The notes: generated by a model from the letters alone, not told the origin. DNA of 64,000 bases from Hofstenia miamia (GCA_004352715.1 SCFE01000096.1:232297-296296); one strand, 5' to 3'; shown: positions 1 through 13,700, counted from the first letter of the stretch. Translations and numbers: made by a program.

Positions 1-1636
1 ATAAACATTTAGATACATTGTGTTGCAATTAAAATCATTGTGTAGGCTGTAATGGACCGCCGTATGCTCACTTGTGCATAATACCATTTGCCACTGTTCT
101 TCACATATTGTTTACTCCAAAGCTATTATGTATATATACATATATTTTAATTTTTTTCTAAGAAAAAAACGCATATTTAAATGTGATATGAGTAGAGAAG
201 ATCTCGTACTTACATCATAAGTGATTTTTGTACTTTGCAAATGCATTTAGATGTTCAGAAACAAATAATATAATGAAACGTTTCAAAGCGTCTTTAGGCC
301 CTTAAATGCCAATTGTTAACATAGCTCCAATAAATTTTTTTGACATGATCTTTTTAGTATTATTCTTGTGTTTTACCCTTTTTATTAATCTTTACAGGTA
401 CCCAGTCGTACTAGTAACAATAGTTCTCGTAGCCGCCCTACCAGCCGGTAAAAAACTTATTGCCCTTGTCTAGAATCCTACTGGGTGTGGGACGGCCCCT
501 TGGCTATGCCGTTGCACAGAGGGCAGTTGTCCTTTAAAATCAGNTTGTAGTCTCTCAGTGTAATAAATTGTCAGTGCTGATCCATGTTTCTTGCATTAAT
601 TCATTTATGGCTGTGTACTGTAAGGCTAAAGGGTCATATGAATGGCAATCTTATTGCTTACAAAGTGCAAGCTTTATGTGTTTTCGCGCACTTCTTGGTC
701 TATCAAAAAGTTAACTTCATTTTCACCAAAAACTGTAAAATACACGAAATATATATGCTGTGTTGAGTCTGATCAGTAGAGTGAATCCGAAAGCCAAGCT
801 TCAGTTGAGAGGGTTACGCCTCTCCCGCTTTGGCCAACCAAGGCTACTAACGGTGCTAAAAATAAGAGAGCGCCTGCTTGCTGCTAAAATAACTGACACG
901 GCAAAGCTGCCTCAATAAGGGGCACAGCAAACGCTGGCCTAGGCCTATCTCATAGTCCAGAGACAAAATAGTTATCCCTGTATGACTGTCCCATGAGACG
1001 CACTCATGAAACTGGAAACAGTAGCAGTCTTGCAAACAGTGTTTTCACTGTGTCACCACAAATGCTAAACTGACAGGCTGGTTGGCTTCTCCAGGAGCCA
1101 CCAAGAGGAGGTACTATCTGGGACGGTTTAGGTGCACTGCTTTTTCGGTTTACCCCGTCAAGGTAAAAATACCGCCACCATAATTTATTAAACGTTACAT
1201 TTACTCTGAAAATATAATCTAATGATGAATGAATTATGGGATCTTAGTGGTTTATGCCTTTAAAGGCACAGTGGAAATGGACATGGTTTCTAACAGTTTC
1301 TATAAGCTATAACTATACCTATTAATTTGCAATATATAACGGTAAAAGTTAAATGGATAGTTACAATTACATATGGTGTTATATTATGGTTTAGATACTT
1401 AGATCCTTAGAGCTCTTATTTACATCAGAATTTATACCAATGAATCGACACTAAATGTTCAATGGCACTATTACGTTATGCACTTGTATTGATTCAAGAA
1501 AGACGACTTGACCCACGTTAGTGTCTGATACTAATGTTTCAATGATTCTTCTACCAATAAATCAATCAATCACTTTCTTTACTGTACCTTACAGATGTAA
1601 AATGAAAAAATTAAAATAAACAAATTAATAACAATA
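1..1636. repeat. Non-genic stretch with two GC-richer repeat-like islands
   Basis: No convincing gene is visible. Two segments, about 395-545 and 775-1180, are clearly richer in G and C than the AT-rich surroundings and look like mobile-element sequence (for example untranslated parts of a retroelement), but I cannot name the family. A single ambiguous base lies at 544. The short open frame at 584-766 lies between the islands and shows no domain. Confidence 0.3.
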
Positions 1637-2490
1637 TTACAAAAAGGGTAGGATAGCTCGGTGACTTTGTCGATACGATGGCATTTTAAAAGTAAGTTCT
1701 TTTGTACTATTCAGTTCGACAATAGAGTATACTGTACTGTCGCCGCAATGAACGAGAGCGCATTGAGTCACCATGTATAGGTGGTGAGTTCTGTCGTCTC
1801 TAATTCCCATCGTCGTATGGTAAAATTGTTTCTGAAATGCTTCATTAATTAAACTGAGAATAATCGCTTGGTCAATGTGTAAAACCAGGGCGTAGAATTT
1901 GATGGGCTTGCGCATTTTCTACCTTACGGGGGATTAAAACTTCATCAGCATATACGCAGTAAGGCAAGATATATGCTGTAAAGAGACTTAAGAGACTTAT
2001 CACTGAGATATGTAGAATTAATTGAAAGGAAAAGGGAATGCTTTGGGTAATAGTATTCACCTTTTTAATTGCTCCTACAACATGTCTATTCCACGACAAC
2101 TTGTTATCTATGAAAAGACCTAGATAATTGATCATGTCTCGGCAAGTAATGGATATTTCATTGATGGCAAGCTTGTTTTCTTTGGATATTTTAATGAGTT
2201 TAAGATCTCGAACACCCCGATGAAGAAAACCAGTTTCTCGACTTTTCAAATATAAATTGTTGTTATTAGAAACAGCTTTTAAATAATTTTCATAATTTGA
2301 ATATGCTTGCGATTTTGTAGTTGGATAGAAGATTTTAATGTTGTCTGAATATTTACTAATATCACATTCTCGTAGATTGAACATGCGTATTAATGTCATT
2401 AGTATAACTTGTGAATAGAAGACCACTCATGGGACTACCTTGTGGTACTCCTACTATAACCTCAGTTTTGTATAGCTTCCCTTTTTAAGT
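1637..2490 (-). pseudogene. Degenerate LINE reverse transcriptase, C-terminal half
   Basis: Read on the minus strand, this stretch carries RT motifs of an APE-type (Jockey/CR1-like) LINE spread over more than one frame. A GVPQGSP block lies at about 2451-2431, followed by LLF..YTNDI. A frameshift then leads to KYSDNIKIF in place of the catalytic F/YADD region, and further on comes NYLGLFIDNKLSW, the usual block after the palm. The DD pair is replaced by SDN, so the copy cannot be active. The last part, to 1637, fits the thumb and tail region only loosely. It is 5'-truncated; no tail repeat is evident at its 3' end. Confidence 0.7.
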
Positions 2491-3109
2491 TTGATAAATT
2501 GTCTCTAATTTCTAGATGAAATTCTGTAAAGAAGTTCGAATTTATAAGCACACGAAATTAGGCCTATAGTGTTTCTGCATACGGCTATTGCTTTACTGTA
2601 TTTTCTATATTTTTGTTGAGTAATAATTAGGTTTCTTTCCTGAATTTCAATTGCCTCTAAACATTGAAATCATATTTCATTTTTTGTTTAACGTTAATAA
2701 TACAAACGCTGAAAAGAATATGCTTGATAAGCAGATTTTATTTATACTCATATTAGTTCGAATTCGAACTGTAAATTCTTCAATGCCTTTTCTTGGAAAA
2801 TTTGGTGAACATGTAAATGCTCTTACCACAAATATATATATATATACAGTTTGGCTCCTTAAGAACATTTCGTGGCGCTAGCTATTAAGCTAGCAATTTT
2901 CAATATTTTCTCTTCTACATTTGAAACAGTATGTTAAAATAACTCAAAATTATTATGTAGACAATGAAATTTATTTGAAAATTTTGAGTTCACAAAAGCA
3001 AACACCACATTCAGCTTAAAAATGTAGTTATAATTTTTAATTGATAATCATAAAATGATATCGCTACTGGAGATAATTTTGAAGTTAAGGAAAATGAGAA
3101 TAGAAACTG
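2491..3109. other. AT-rich intergenic stretch, nothing recognised
   Basis: Only short open frames in low-complexity AT-rich sequence. A small inverted repeat (gctagctattaagctagc) lies near 2877-2894. Confidence 0.5.
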
Positions 3110-3675
3110 AGGGAAAGAAGGTGTACCAGAGTAGGATGAAAGTAGAGAGAAAAACAAGTTATACGTAGAAGTCAACTCATGGGGAATCCTGAAAGGATAC
3201 ACAATACTGTGACAGAGAAAAACAGAAGCATTGATAATGCCAGCCCAAAAACAAACTTGCTGAAAAAACCGTAGATAGAACAGCTGAGGTAAGTTTCCAA
3301 TACAGAAATGTAGGAAAGAGTTAGAGGTCATAGATAGCAGAATGAAGTAAGTTTAAGCATAACAAGGTTGTACATATAGTATATTGGAGCTTGAGTAGGC
3401 AGCCTGAATTAGAAGCAGGAGATAAGGGCTGTGAGCATGAGCCACTGCGGGTTAATGGCAATGAGGAGGCTAAGATACTGTGGGACTTCAACATACAGAC
3501 TAGAAAGGTGATTGAAGTGGCGAGGCCAGACATAGTAGTGTAGATAAAGGACAGACTAGTAACAATGATAGACATACCAATACCAAAGAGCAGGAATATA
3601 AAAAGCAAGGAGAAAGATCAAATGTACAAGTACAGAGAGACAAACGACTTTAGGAGCAGAAAGGAAGGGAAATAA
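3110..3675 (+). pseudogene. LINE 3' remnant, restriction-like endonuclease family
   Basis: The plus strand matches the copy at 18850-19310 at several places: the start near 3118 (gtaccagagtaggatg), then the block from about 3388. Translated with interruptions, it gives SLSRQPELEAGDK, then AKILWDFNIQTRKVIEV, ARPDIVV, a stop, and MIDIPIP. In LINEs of the R2/NeSL/R4-like groups this C-terminal stretch is the PD-(D/E)xK restriction-like endonuclease that nicks the target, and the RPD...D pattern here matches that site. The middle of the family sequence (the zinc-knuckle part) is collapsed or missing between about 3240 and 3385. This copy extends further 3' than the one at 18433-19312. Confidence 0.7.
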
Positions 3676-6240
3676 GAGATACTTGGCCGAAGAGCTACGA
3701 TGAAAATGAAACTAGAAAAATGTCATTAAGCTTAGAAAAATTTAAGACTTAAGATTTTATAAATTATTTTACAGGCTAGTACATACATTTGATGTACTTA
3801 TGTCAACACTTGGTAATGGAAAATTTTTATGTAGATATTGTTAGTATGGGCTTGGAAAGACTTAGTTTATTAAAAAGTAATGGAATTGTTTCTGAATCAC
3901 AATTAATCACATTACTTAATTATCTGCTAGCATTAATGGTTTACTTGATGCAAAGATGGCCTTCAACCCCTTGGAAACTTCAAGAAGGGTCGGTAAAATT
4001 ACCGGCAAAAATTAAAGAAAATATTACTTGTTTTATTTGATAAGTAGGGAATATTTCGATTAGTTTGGGAGAAAATCCTATGAAAATCTAAAGGTTCAGA
4101 AAAGTTTGTTTCAGTAGGCTGCTGCATTGCAATTAGAGTAATACTTAAATTAATCTCTTTAGAATCTCTCATTAATTTCGTTTGTTTTTTATGGTACTAA
4201 CTAGCAATAATTTTCACCGAAGTTGTTTATAATAAGAAAACTGATCTGCCGGATTTACACTTTAAAATTTAAGAAACTGCATAAAAATAAAGAAACTTCA
4301 ACGCATATACTTTTCTATATTGGATGGGAAACTCAAAATATTTGACCGATTTTCCTGTTGCAAACACATTCAAACGCAAATGTCAGTAAGAAATTAAACA
4401 CATCCTACTAAAGTGGCAATCATGTTTAGCTTTAGCGGAAAAATTTTAGATATTACTTCTTTATAATTCAATGCTAAGTGAGCTTAAGTGAGGGATATAT
4501 TATATACAATATACTTGCATACATTAAATATACAATGCAAAGAAAATTTACCGAACAAACCCAGACCTAAACCGGCCGGCCGGTATTAGCTGTTGCTGGC
4601 CAAATACCGGAGCGGCTCCAAAATTTCCGACCCTTTCCAACTCTGATTTGATGACATGATTATATTTAATCGAACTTAATTTGATTTTTGTTAGAATACC
4701 GTAATCTGAAACTGTTAGACTTAATTCATGTAAAATCATAGCGTTTCAAAATCATTTTTTATTTATCAAATTCTATCTGTTTCTAAAATAAATTTAAGTA
4801 ACATTTGATTGAACAACACGTTGATCGTGTAAGTTTAATAGGAGATTGTTTATTTTTTGGGATCTACTCGTTCTTTGTTTGAGAACTTTGTTGCATTGTT
4901 AATATAGGGTGGGATGGGATCCATCTTATGATCCCCCTATTCTATATCCGCCGCTGCTTATACGCACTTTATTACGTAGGAATACTTTTGCAGTAGGAAT
5001 CATTGATATGTGAAGCCAGTAATATTTCTAAAGGAATTGAAAGAAGTTCCAGTTTGATAGCATGATCATACATAGTAGTTCAAGAGCAGACTGCAACATA
5101 GTTGAAAATAGAATTTCTGTCGTTGTTCTGATGCCCCCATCTTTCTCATGTTTATCATAAAGAGCGTAGTAACTTTAGAAATTTTTGTATGATCCTGGAA
5201 AAAAATTTTAAGCTTGACCTCCGACTTTACACATAACCGGCTTCAATGGGTTTGGAGCTCGATCTGCATATAAAAAAGTTGATGTTTGTTCTTGATACTC
5301 TGGGCTTGAAGGTTTTTATTTATCTAAACACTTAGTATGCAGAGAATTAAAACAACTTTGTAAATTGTAAAATTTTCAGTACCTTAGACACAGCATTATA
5401 TTTTTGTGTAAATTTTAAACATCGCATTCAAGCAAGTTTACCAATAGATGTGTCCATGCCTTACGATTTCCGAATTTCCTAATGTGGCTTCGAGAAATTT
5501 CTTGCAAATATGGAAAAAATATCATTATATAACAATATTCGCTGTTTCATTTTTTGGTTCACTTATTTTAGTATTTTTTAATCTAAATTGTATGTAAAAA
5601 TGAAAACTTTTGCTGCTATTATTTAATTTTGGCCACGCAAAATGCCTGATATACTATAGCAAATTCAATATAATAATTACTACGCATGGTAAAATCATAA
5701 TTTGAAAGTATGTTAATCCAACTCTTCATTAATTAAGATTTAAAATTGTATATTTAATGCATTTTACAACTAAAATGAAATTTCAATTGTATTGCTTGAT
5801 CAGTAGCTAATAGCATAAGCTTATGCTATTTAAACTTAGCATTGTACAAAACACTTGAAATATATTAGTGTTGCTAATATATATTAATACCAACTATATT
5901 TTTCAATAGTTACTGCAAAATTAACTACTTAAAACTTCTATTGAAAGTTTAAAATAACACCCATTAATTTGTTTTTGAATAACAATTTCTCTTTACGAAA
6001 CTCATTGAAACTAATTACGCAAAAATGGTTTACAACTACTTAATATATTACTTCTTTATATTTGTTTTAAAGTGCTTATAATGCGGTTGGATCAAACATT
6101 TTTAATGAATATATTATTCTGGTAGGTGTAGCAATTTAACAACTGCCATATTAGATGCAAGCTTATTGCAGTCTTCATCAGGGAGAATTGATATCTTATC
6201 ACGAGTGTACACCATACATATATATATATATATATATATA
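3676..6240. other. Intergenic stretch with a transposon-end-like island
   Basis: No gene is supported. A GC-rich patch at 4555-4645 carries repeated CCGG-type words and on the minus strand begins cagagttggaaagggtcgg, resembling the terminus of a hAT-type element. A loosely similar sequence lies near 3985-4010. No matching partner end or target duplication was found. About 5381-5510 is a diverged copy of 20907-21040. Confidence 0.35.
5381..5510 (-). repeat. Dispersed coding-derived repeat, copy 1
   Basis: Aligns by eye over about 130 bases with 20907-21040, sharing gatgtgtccatg / aatgtgtccatg and flanking words. On the minus strand both give an open stretch with WTHLL followed about 20-25 residues later by LLCL / MLCL, so the repeat may derive from a protein-coding mobile element. 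The family is not recognised. Confidence 0.4.
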
Positions 6241-7240
6241 NNNNNNNNNNNNNNNNNNNNNNNNNNNNNNNNNNNNNNNNNNNNNNNNNNNNNNNNNNNN
6301 NNNNNNNNNNNNNNNNNNNNNNNNNNNNNNNNNNNNNNNNNNNNNNNNNNNNNNNNNNNNNNNNNNNNNNNNNNNNNNNNNNNNNNNNNNNNNNNNNNNN
6401 NNNNNNNNNNNNNNNNNNNNNNNNNNNNNNNNNNNNNNNNNNNNNNNNNNNNNNNNNNNNNNNNNNNNNNNNNNNNNNNNNNNNNNNNNNNNNNNNNNNN
6501 NNNNNNNNNNNNNNNNNNNNNNNNNNNNNNNNNNNNNNNNNNNNNNNNNNNNNNNNNNNNNNNNNNNNNNNNNNNNNNNNNNNNNNNNNNNNNNNNNNNN
6601 NNNNNNNNNNNNNNNNNNNNNNNNNNNNNNNNNNNNNNNNNNNNNNNNNNNNNNNNNNNNNNNNNNNNNNNNNNNNNNNNNNNNNNNNNNNNNNNNNNNN
6701 NNNNNNNNNNNNNNNNNNNNNNNNNNNNNNNNNNNNNNNNNNNNNNNNNNNNNNNNNNNNNNNNNNNNNNNNNNNNNNNNNNNNNNNNNNNNNNNNNNNN
6801 NNNNNNNNNNNNNNNNNNNNNNNNNNNNNNNNNNNNNNNNNNNNNNNNNNNNNNNNNNNNNNNNNNNNNNNNNNNNNNNNNNNNNNNNNNNNNNNNNNNN
6901 NNNNNNNNNNNNNNNNNNNNNNNNNNNNNNNNNNNNNNNNNNNNNNNNNNNNNNNNNNNNNNNNNNNNNNNNNNNNNNNNNNNNNNNNNNNNNNNNNNNN
7001 NNNNNNNNNNNNNNNNNNNNNNNNNNNNNNNNNNNNNNNNNNNNNNNNNNNNNNNNNNNNNNNNNNNNNNNNNNNNNNNNNNNNNNNNNNNNNNNNNNNN
7101 NNNNNNNNNNNNNNNNNNNNNNNNNNNNNNNNNNNNNNNNNNNNNNNNNNNNNNNNNNNNNNNNNNNNNNNNNNNNNNNNNNNNNNNNNNNNNNNNNNNN
7201 NNNNNNNNNNNNNNNNNNNNNNNNNNNNNNNNNNNNNNNN
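6241..7240. other. Assembly gap of exactly 1000 n
   Basis: Run of 1000 n, entered from the left through an (AT)n array (about 6219-6240). The round length suggests a placeholder rather than a measured size. Confidence 0.95.
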
Positions 7241-7500
7241 CAGTTTATTCTTTACATAGAGAGAACAACTAACTTGGGTCAAATGATCACATTATGGTTA
7301 AGTACAGAACTAGACACCGAGCACCCTAGACAAATTTCTAAATACATTAATGGTGGAATGAGCAAATAAAAGATTAAGAAAAGCGAAGCCTTTACAACAA
7401 ACATTCAAAAAGCATGCAGCCTCAATTCTAAGTTTATTCTAAATACAATTATTATATTATGTAGTCTCCTATAAAAAATGCTTTTTGATATTGACTATGA

Positions 7501-7568
<68 letters not shown>

Positions 7569-8340
7569 CTTATTTGGGGCTAAGACGTAAGCCCTAGCTT
7601 TATAGACAATTTAAATTTAAATTGCTAACAATTTACACTATACTCTTATGGTTTGACGAGTTCTGCACTGCGCGGATGGAACTTGGGTGGTCTATTTAAA
7701 GAAAACAAAATAGTTGAGGCGAGTAATTGCTGTTATGACCTTAGACCTCTATATTATCCGAACAATAGGCATAGGAGGAATTTAAATGCTTTTGTAAAAA
7801 TCAGATTTTCCATTGAAACAATGTTAATATTTTCTTCTACTTCATGCACAGAAATAATTTTCATCACCACAACAGAGATGCACAATTACACATAGGTGTG
7901 CCAAGTCCCAGGATTCCTCAATTTCCCAAAAGATTTGTCAAAAATTGTGGGAAAATTGTTCATGATTTTAAGGATACAAAGTGCATTTCAGGGCTAAATT
8001 TATCATTTCGACTTTTGTAGTACATCAGAAAAGAACATCTTTGCAATAAAACATCCCAAAATTTAGATATCCAAATTAAATTTTAGACCTAACGCCGACG
8101 TGACGACCTTATCAAAAAATGAAGTGATAATTGTAAAGGCTCTAAATATCGGCACAGTTTACAATGTCTGATGTATCAGGTGATATTCAAAATATTTTAA
8201 CAACTCATTAAATTTGTGTTTACATATACTTGATTCATACTACTGCATATGAAAAACAATAACTTTTATTTGATCCGCTAGATGTCTTCTTAATTAAATT
8301 GGCAAATCCAATGCATTTCAGAGCTTTGCAATGAGAGTAT
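7241..8340. other. Intergenic, (AT)n array, upstream of the LDLa receptor
   Basis: Contains a perfect (AT)n run at about 7505-7567. The rest holds nothing I can name. A good splice-acceptor-like sequence (aatgcatttcag) ends at about 8322, 22 bases before the receptor start codon, so the receptor may have a 5' untranslated exon further upstream or be trans-spliced. Confidence 0.5.
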
Positions 8341-8344
8341 TAGG

Positions 8345-9472
8345 ATGACTAGATTTCTGTTGAATTTCATAATTTTAGTTTTTCCTACAGTATTGACTTT
8401 GAAAAATCAATATTGCCCTCAACAATACTTTGATTGTGGCAATAACTTAACTTGTATTGAAAATCAGTACCGATGCGATTTTAAAATACACTGCTATGGA
8501 AACGAAAATGATGAAATTTCTTGTTTATCAGAAGAGCAGTGCTTAAATATTGGAGGCATTTACTGCTCAGATATTTATCAATTTGGTTTGGATAGCATAA
8601 GGAAATGCGCAGAACCTTCACAAAGGTGCGATTTAATTCAAGATTGTTATTTCGCAGAAGATGAACTCATTGGGTGTGAATGTCCTCCAGAGTCTCTGAG
8701 TTGCACACTCGTAACTTTAGATTCAAACGGCTTATCTCCAAATCGAGTATGTGATGGTAAAGCTGATTGCATTCCGTATGGGGATGCAGGGATTGATGAA
8801 TGTGGTTGTGATAATAGTACTTACCTATGCCCAATTGACAATTTTTGCATAAATTCCCAACGCGTCTGTGATGGTTTCTATGATTGCTCTAGCAGACTCG
8901 ATGAAAAGAACTGTTCTGGGCTTTGTGACGAGGGATACTTTGCGTGTGCATCTAAAGATAATTGTATACCGAAGCATATGGTATGTGATAAATACAGTGC
9001 AATGGAGATCAAGACAACATCTGACTGTTTTGATGGCAGTGATGAAACCTGTGATTGCAACTATAACATTAAATGTCCCGGGACAAATTCATGTATTGAA
9101 AAGCTAAGTTTTTGTGAAGATATAAATAACTGTCACCCGACAGAACGTGAAATCAATACTTTGTGTATTTGTGATAAGTCTACGCATTTCAAATGTGAGG
9201 AAGAAAATTTATGCATAAGTAATTCAAAGATTTGTGATTTTAAATATGATTGCCCGAAAATGTATACTGATGAGAAATATTGCATGCACATTCCAAATAT
9301 TGAAAATCGATGTCCAGAGGGATCGTTTTGGTGTTCAACAAGATGTCTTCCTTGCAAGCATGCAAGATCCAGAAACATTTTTTGTCCATTGTTTGTAAAA
9401 CCACATTCAATAGATTGCCCTTGTGGGAGAAATAAGCTCGTCTGTGATAATGGCTACACATGTTATTTAAAG
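8345..9472 (+). CDS. LDLa-repeat GPCR, first coding exon (ectodomain)
   Basis: This 376-codon exon starts with a signal peptide (MTRFLLNFIILVFPTVLTL) and then consists almost entirely of LDL-receptor class A repeats. Seven are clear (roughly residues 24-60, 66-111, 112-153, 154-191, 193-238, 239-276 and 277-314), an eighth is degenerate (about 324-360), and a ninth begins at CGRNKLVCDNGYTC and is cut off. Several keep the Ca2+-binding acidic cluster (for example DCFDGSDETC). The frame meets a stop just past a strong donor (AAG|GTATGA), so the exon ends at 9472 in phase 0. Known LDLa-GPCRs (relaxin-receptor-like, snail GRL101) use such repeats as an extracellular ligand or activation module. 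The 3' part of this gene is taken to be 15880-17618 (inference). Confidence 0.85.
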
Positions 9473-10594
9473 GTATGAGCATATAATTATATTGTTTAGT
9501 GAGACAGAAATTGGGCTTGAGTTTCTTATTGCAAACTTGTCTACTTTTTTTAAAAAAACATGTTATAATTTTTCTTGTTACGGTTAACATTTTGCATAAA
9601 TAGAAAAGTTATTGGAGCTTTAACCTTAAGTTGTCTATCTTTTTGTTTCAAAACCCAAAGGCTATTTTCTCCAACCTATTATGAAATTTAGAAATCCTGA
9701 GATATACACGTACATATTGGTGAACATGTTCGAACGCAATTTTGAAAATTTATACTACAGTTTTTGAAAAGATTCACTATTTTTCATCTTAAAAAGGTTT
9801 AATTCTAATTCCAAAAATTCAGGTAATCAGCAGACCGTAAGCTCATAGAAGCAAAACAACCTCAACTGTTTCTTTCACGCCCATTGCGACACGCCCTGCT
9901 CAGTCAGAGATCATGCGGCCTGTATGCAACAGCAAACGGTTTAACCCTATTTTTATTAGGGGTGAAAATTGCACCCTCAACCACATATCTTTAAAGGAAT
10001 AAAGATTGTGATTAGCTGACGTCTTAAGGAAAATTTCAATCGAATGAAATTTCATGAAAACAATTTTGTCAATATCTTTGCCCAAAAATTTTTATGGATA
10101 TTTTGTCAGAGGGTAGTATTAGAATATTTTTTGTTTCATTTTCAGCTCGGTTTAAGCAGTTTCATTTCTTTGGCATCTTCTGATATTGCATTAATAAAAA
10201 TATAGTACTTATTTATGTTATATTATAATGTAATAAACGCAAGTTGCTAACTTCAGAAGACGAATTCATATTCATATTTTACAATGCCATACAAGCATTG
10301 CAGTATAGTCCCAATAAAAATATTTTCATATTGCTTTATGCGTTTTCAGATATGAGGTGTGATGCGCGATTTGTCAATAGACAAAATTTGTTGATGTATC
10401 TACTGGAAATGGTAGATAACATGTCTTGATAGCTGTAAAATTTAACTTCTCAACAATATCAACAAAAGACTTAATTTGGTTTTCGACGTAAACTTCATTG
10501 ATGATTGTTATAATCGTTTAATTATCCATGTAGAATAGCACGCTTGAAGGTTTAAAGTTTCACTCTAATAACTGTATCTTAAGTGAATATTTAG

Positions 10595-10715
10595 TAACGG
10601 GCGCAACGGACATAGCATACGGGTACGGACAAACCAACGGGCCCATTTTTGTAAGCACGGTGCTACGGAGCGTGCATGGACATGGGCATGGGCGCTACCC
10701 CTAGTGCATCACAGG
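10595..10715. repeat. GC-rich transposon-end-like island
   Basis: Sharp compositional island in AT-rich intron. The minus strand starts gcactaggggtagcgcccat, which resembles termini of hAT-type elements. No second end or target duplication was found, so it is at most a solo end or a decayed MITE. Confidence 0.3.
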
Positions 10716-13700
10716 TAAATAATAGGGCAAAATTGTATTGATTCATTTTATCTATGTGCTGTTATAAGAAGTGACATATTTTCCTGACCTCGTGTTGAAA
10801 AATGCTGACCTCAGCAAAAAATATGCAATATATGTGTATTTGATGTTTATGTTAAAAGAAGCTACCTGCCAAATTTCAATAGAATTTTTTTGGAAAACAT
10901 TTTCTAGCAACCAAACATTTCAAAAACAAGGTCAAAAATATTTAGCTAATCAATTAAATTTGTTTTTTAAAAACCTAATGGATTTTTTTCTTGAGTTTTG
11001 ATGCTATATTCAAAATGCCTCAGTTCATGATGTTGTTTTGCTTGTGCGCCGGTATTGGGTTACAATCATTTGGTCAATGCTTATTACTATTTAATGCTGT
11101 ATTAGATGAAGCTGTTAACTTTGTTCAAACTTTTAGAATTATAATCATATCTTGATTTTATTTCTCATCAGGTTTTTATCTTGTTTTTATATGTATTGTT
11201 AAATAGAAGCGTAGAAATGTCAGATGGACGTTTGATGCTTTTCTTGAGTTTATCAAAAAACATTTACTTTCGTATTTGTAATTTTGTAACTACTAACAAG
11301 AACAGAACTATGTTTATATCTGCTAGAAGGATTTTTCAATTAACGTTTCTTATTGCGATGATAGGATGACTTTATAAAATGAATAAATGATAAGAAATAT
11401 TTATATACAGGCGGTTATATTCACCAAATAAAAAGTATTTCTGCCATGATTTGAAATTCTTAGCATGACTTCGTATTAAATTTGTCTTTGTACTGAAATA
11501 ATGAACTTCTAGTATATAGCAGTGTAAGGCTCAAACCAGAATAGATATCTGAAAAGCATATCTTAAAAAAAACAAATAAACTAGTTTACTTTGATTACAT
11601 TTATAATAGCAAAATATAAAGAAAACCTTCAAGAAACATAGGGGTCTGATAACATCCTCGCTCCAAAAGGTGCTTCAACGTGCAACTCGTCATTAGGTTC
11701 AAATTCGCTAAAAATGACTTTACATTCCTACAACTTTCATTTTGTTAAGAGCTTCTTGGTTTAAGAACCCTGCAATAGACCCAATTATAACCTTCATCGA
11801 TTCAGAAAAAGATATTCGTGAAAACTCAAAATTGAAAACAGAACCAACATCAAGAGCTCTAGATCAAGTTCTTTCTTCACTAAGAACTCTGCACCAAAAG
11901 TCATTAATATCATGAAAAATATCGAGAAAAATTCCTCAAGCTCGTTATAATTGATAATTAAAGCAGATTTTTTCAGTGATGAGAAGATTCTTGAATGTAT
12001 TTGTTTTTTTGTGAATGGGTTAGATATTCCAGTTTCTGATTTTCACAAATTTACCCTGACAAAACAAACAAGGTCAGTATTAATCAAAACTCTCAGAAGT
12101 AGCCTATGCTTCACCAACTACTAAGTCTTGATAAATGAGTAGAGGACGAATCCTACTTGATTTGAAACCATCAGGAAAAGATTTCAATCTAAAAAATCTG
12201 ATTAAGAACATTTTGAAGATATTGAAGATTTTACACATCTCAGCATCCGTTCAAGAGACCGCTTATTAAGTCATCTCCATGTTTACTTAAATTTTTTTCA
12301 TGATTTTTTGCTATTGTAGATGTGAACGTATTATTCCTAATTATACAATTAAAGAAAATTTTCGAACTGAAGCAAGATGTAAATTCTCATCTTAAACTTA
12401 AGAAATATACTCCGCTATTCTATTCCGATTGCTCATCACATTAATATAGTCCAAAAAGGCTATTTAGTTCACTTTGGGTACCAATGAAGGTATTTCCAAT
12501 CACGACAGAAATAGTTTGCTATTATTTGGTGTTTATTTTATATTTAACTGCACACCTATAATTTTTATATTCTATAGTGTTTTTGTTCCTTTTAAATTTG
12601 CATTGATCTTCAGATTATAGCATTCTATTAAAGCTTAAAGAACTTTAATGCAATAAAAAGCTGTTTTAATGCTAGTTGTGCCACCTAGATAATCAGATTT
12701 ATAAATTGTTTAGTATCTAAATTCGAATTTATTATAAATATGATTTGTAAAAAATTATTGTTTTTAAACTTCTAAGAGAATTAAAAATTCTTGTGAAATA
12801 AATATAGAATATTCAATCTACTTCATTGTGTATTATATCCAGTAAAAATGGGTGACACAATGAAACATATAAGGTCGGGGTATTAAATTGTAAAATCGAA
12901 CTCTAATTTTTTGTGAAAAAAAAGATTTCAAAGATTGCCTTAAGAAAATAATTCACATAAGCTTAGATAACGCAATCTTAAAGGTCTTAAGTTCAGAAGA
13001 ATTTAGAATATAATTGTCTATGTTTTTTCTCCAAAACACTTAATTTCATAACGATAAATTGAAATTTTTTACACATCTTTGGATAAGATAACTTTGTGAT
13101 ATTTCACAAAGCAAAACTGAAATAGTACAGTAGAGTTGCTTTATTACCACAATTCAAGTGGAATGAGAAACATGGCCTCTATAAAGAATTGTCGTTATTA
13201 AAAATAATCGAAAACACAAAATACTGAAAAATTTAATTTTTTACAAAATCAACAACAATGATTGCAGTTTTACGTAATCCTTCTTAAACAGAATTTAGCG
13301 CTCGTAGATTTCAATAGTTTCCCAATTCGTGGTTGAAGTGTAATTAACAAATATTATATATAATTTATAAGCAATGTGGTGAAAAATGATTTACCATTTT
13401 GAAGATTTACATTAGTGTGAATTACTCATCTAAAATTTAATTTAGTTTTTTCAATTTCAGTATGTAAGTTATAAGCCCCTATTATATGCTTCAATCATAT
13501 CAAACTGAAAAATTGAAGAAATATTTTGGTTAGCATAATTTATAATGGGTTGATATGGATAAATTTATATGTGAAGTGGTGTGTTTGAGCTGAGCCTAAG
13601 GCTTCTTGGTCCTAATGAAAAGTACCTTCATTTCAAGTAAAATAATATTCCTCTAATATCATTGCGGTTGCAATGTATAATTTTACTTTCCCTGTATTGC

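Noticed and set aside
3789-4040. 83-codon plus-strand frame
   Set aside because: No domain, no splice context, and its end runs into repeat-like sequence; chance is likely.
6092-7369. Long open frames spanning the 1000-n gap
   Set aside because: They consist almost entirely of unknown bases and (AT)n-encoded Tyr-Ile repeats; the same holds for frames across the other gaps.
7653-7895. 80-codon plus-strand frame upstream of the LDLa receptor
   Set aside because: No recognisable domain or splice connection to the receptor.
10340-10430. Acceptor-like GCGTTTTCAG followed by a short open stretch as the missing LDLa exon
   Set aside because: None of the three frames gives the Cys spacing or the acidic cluster needed to complete the repeat.
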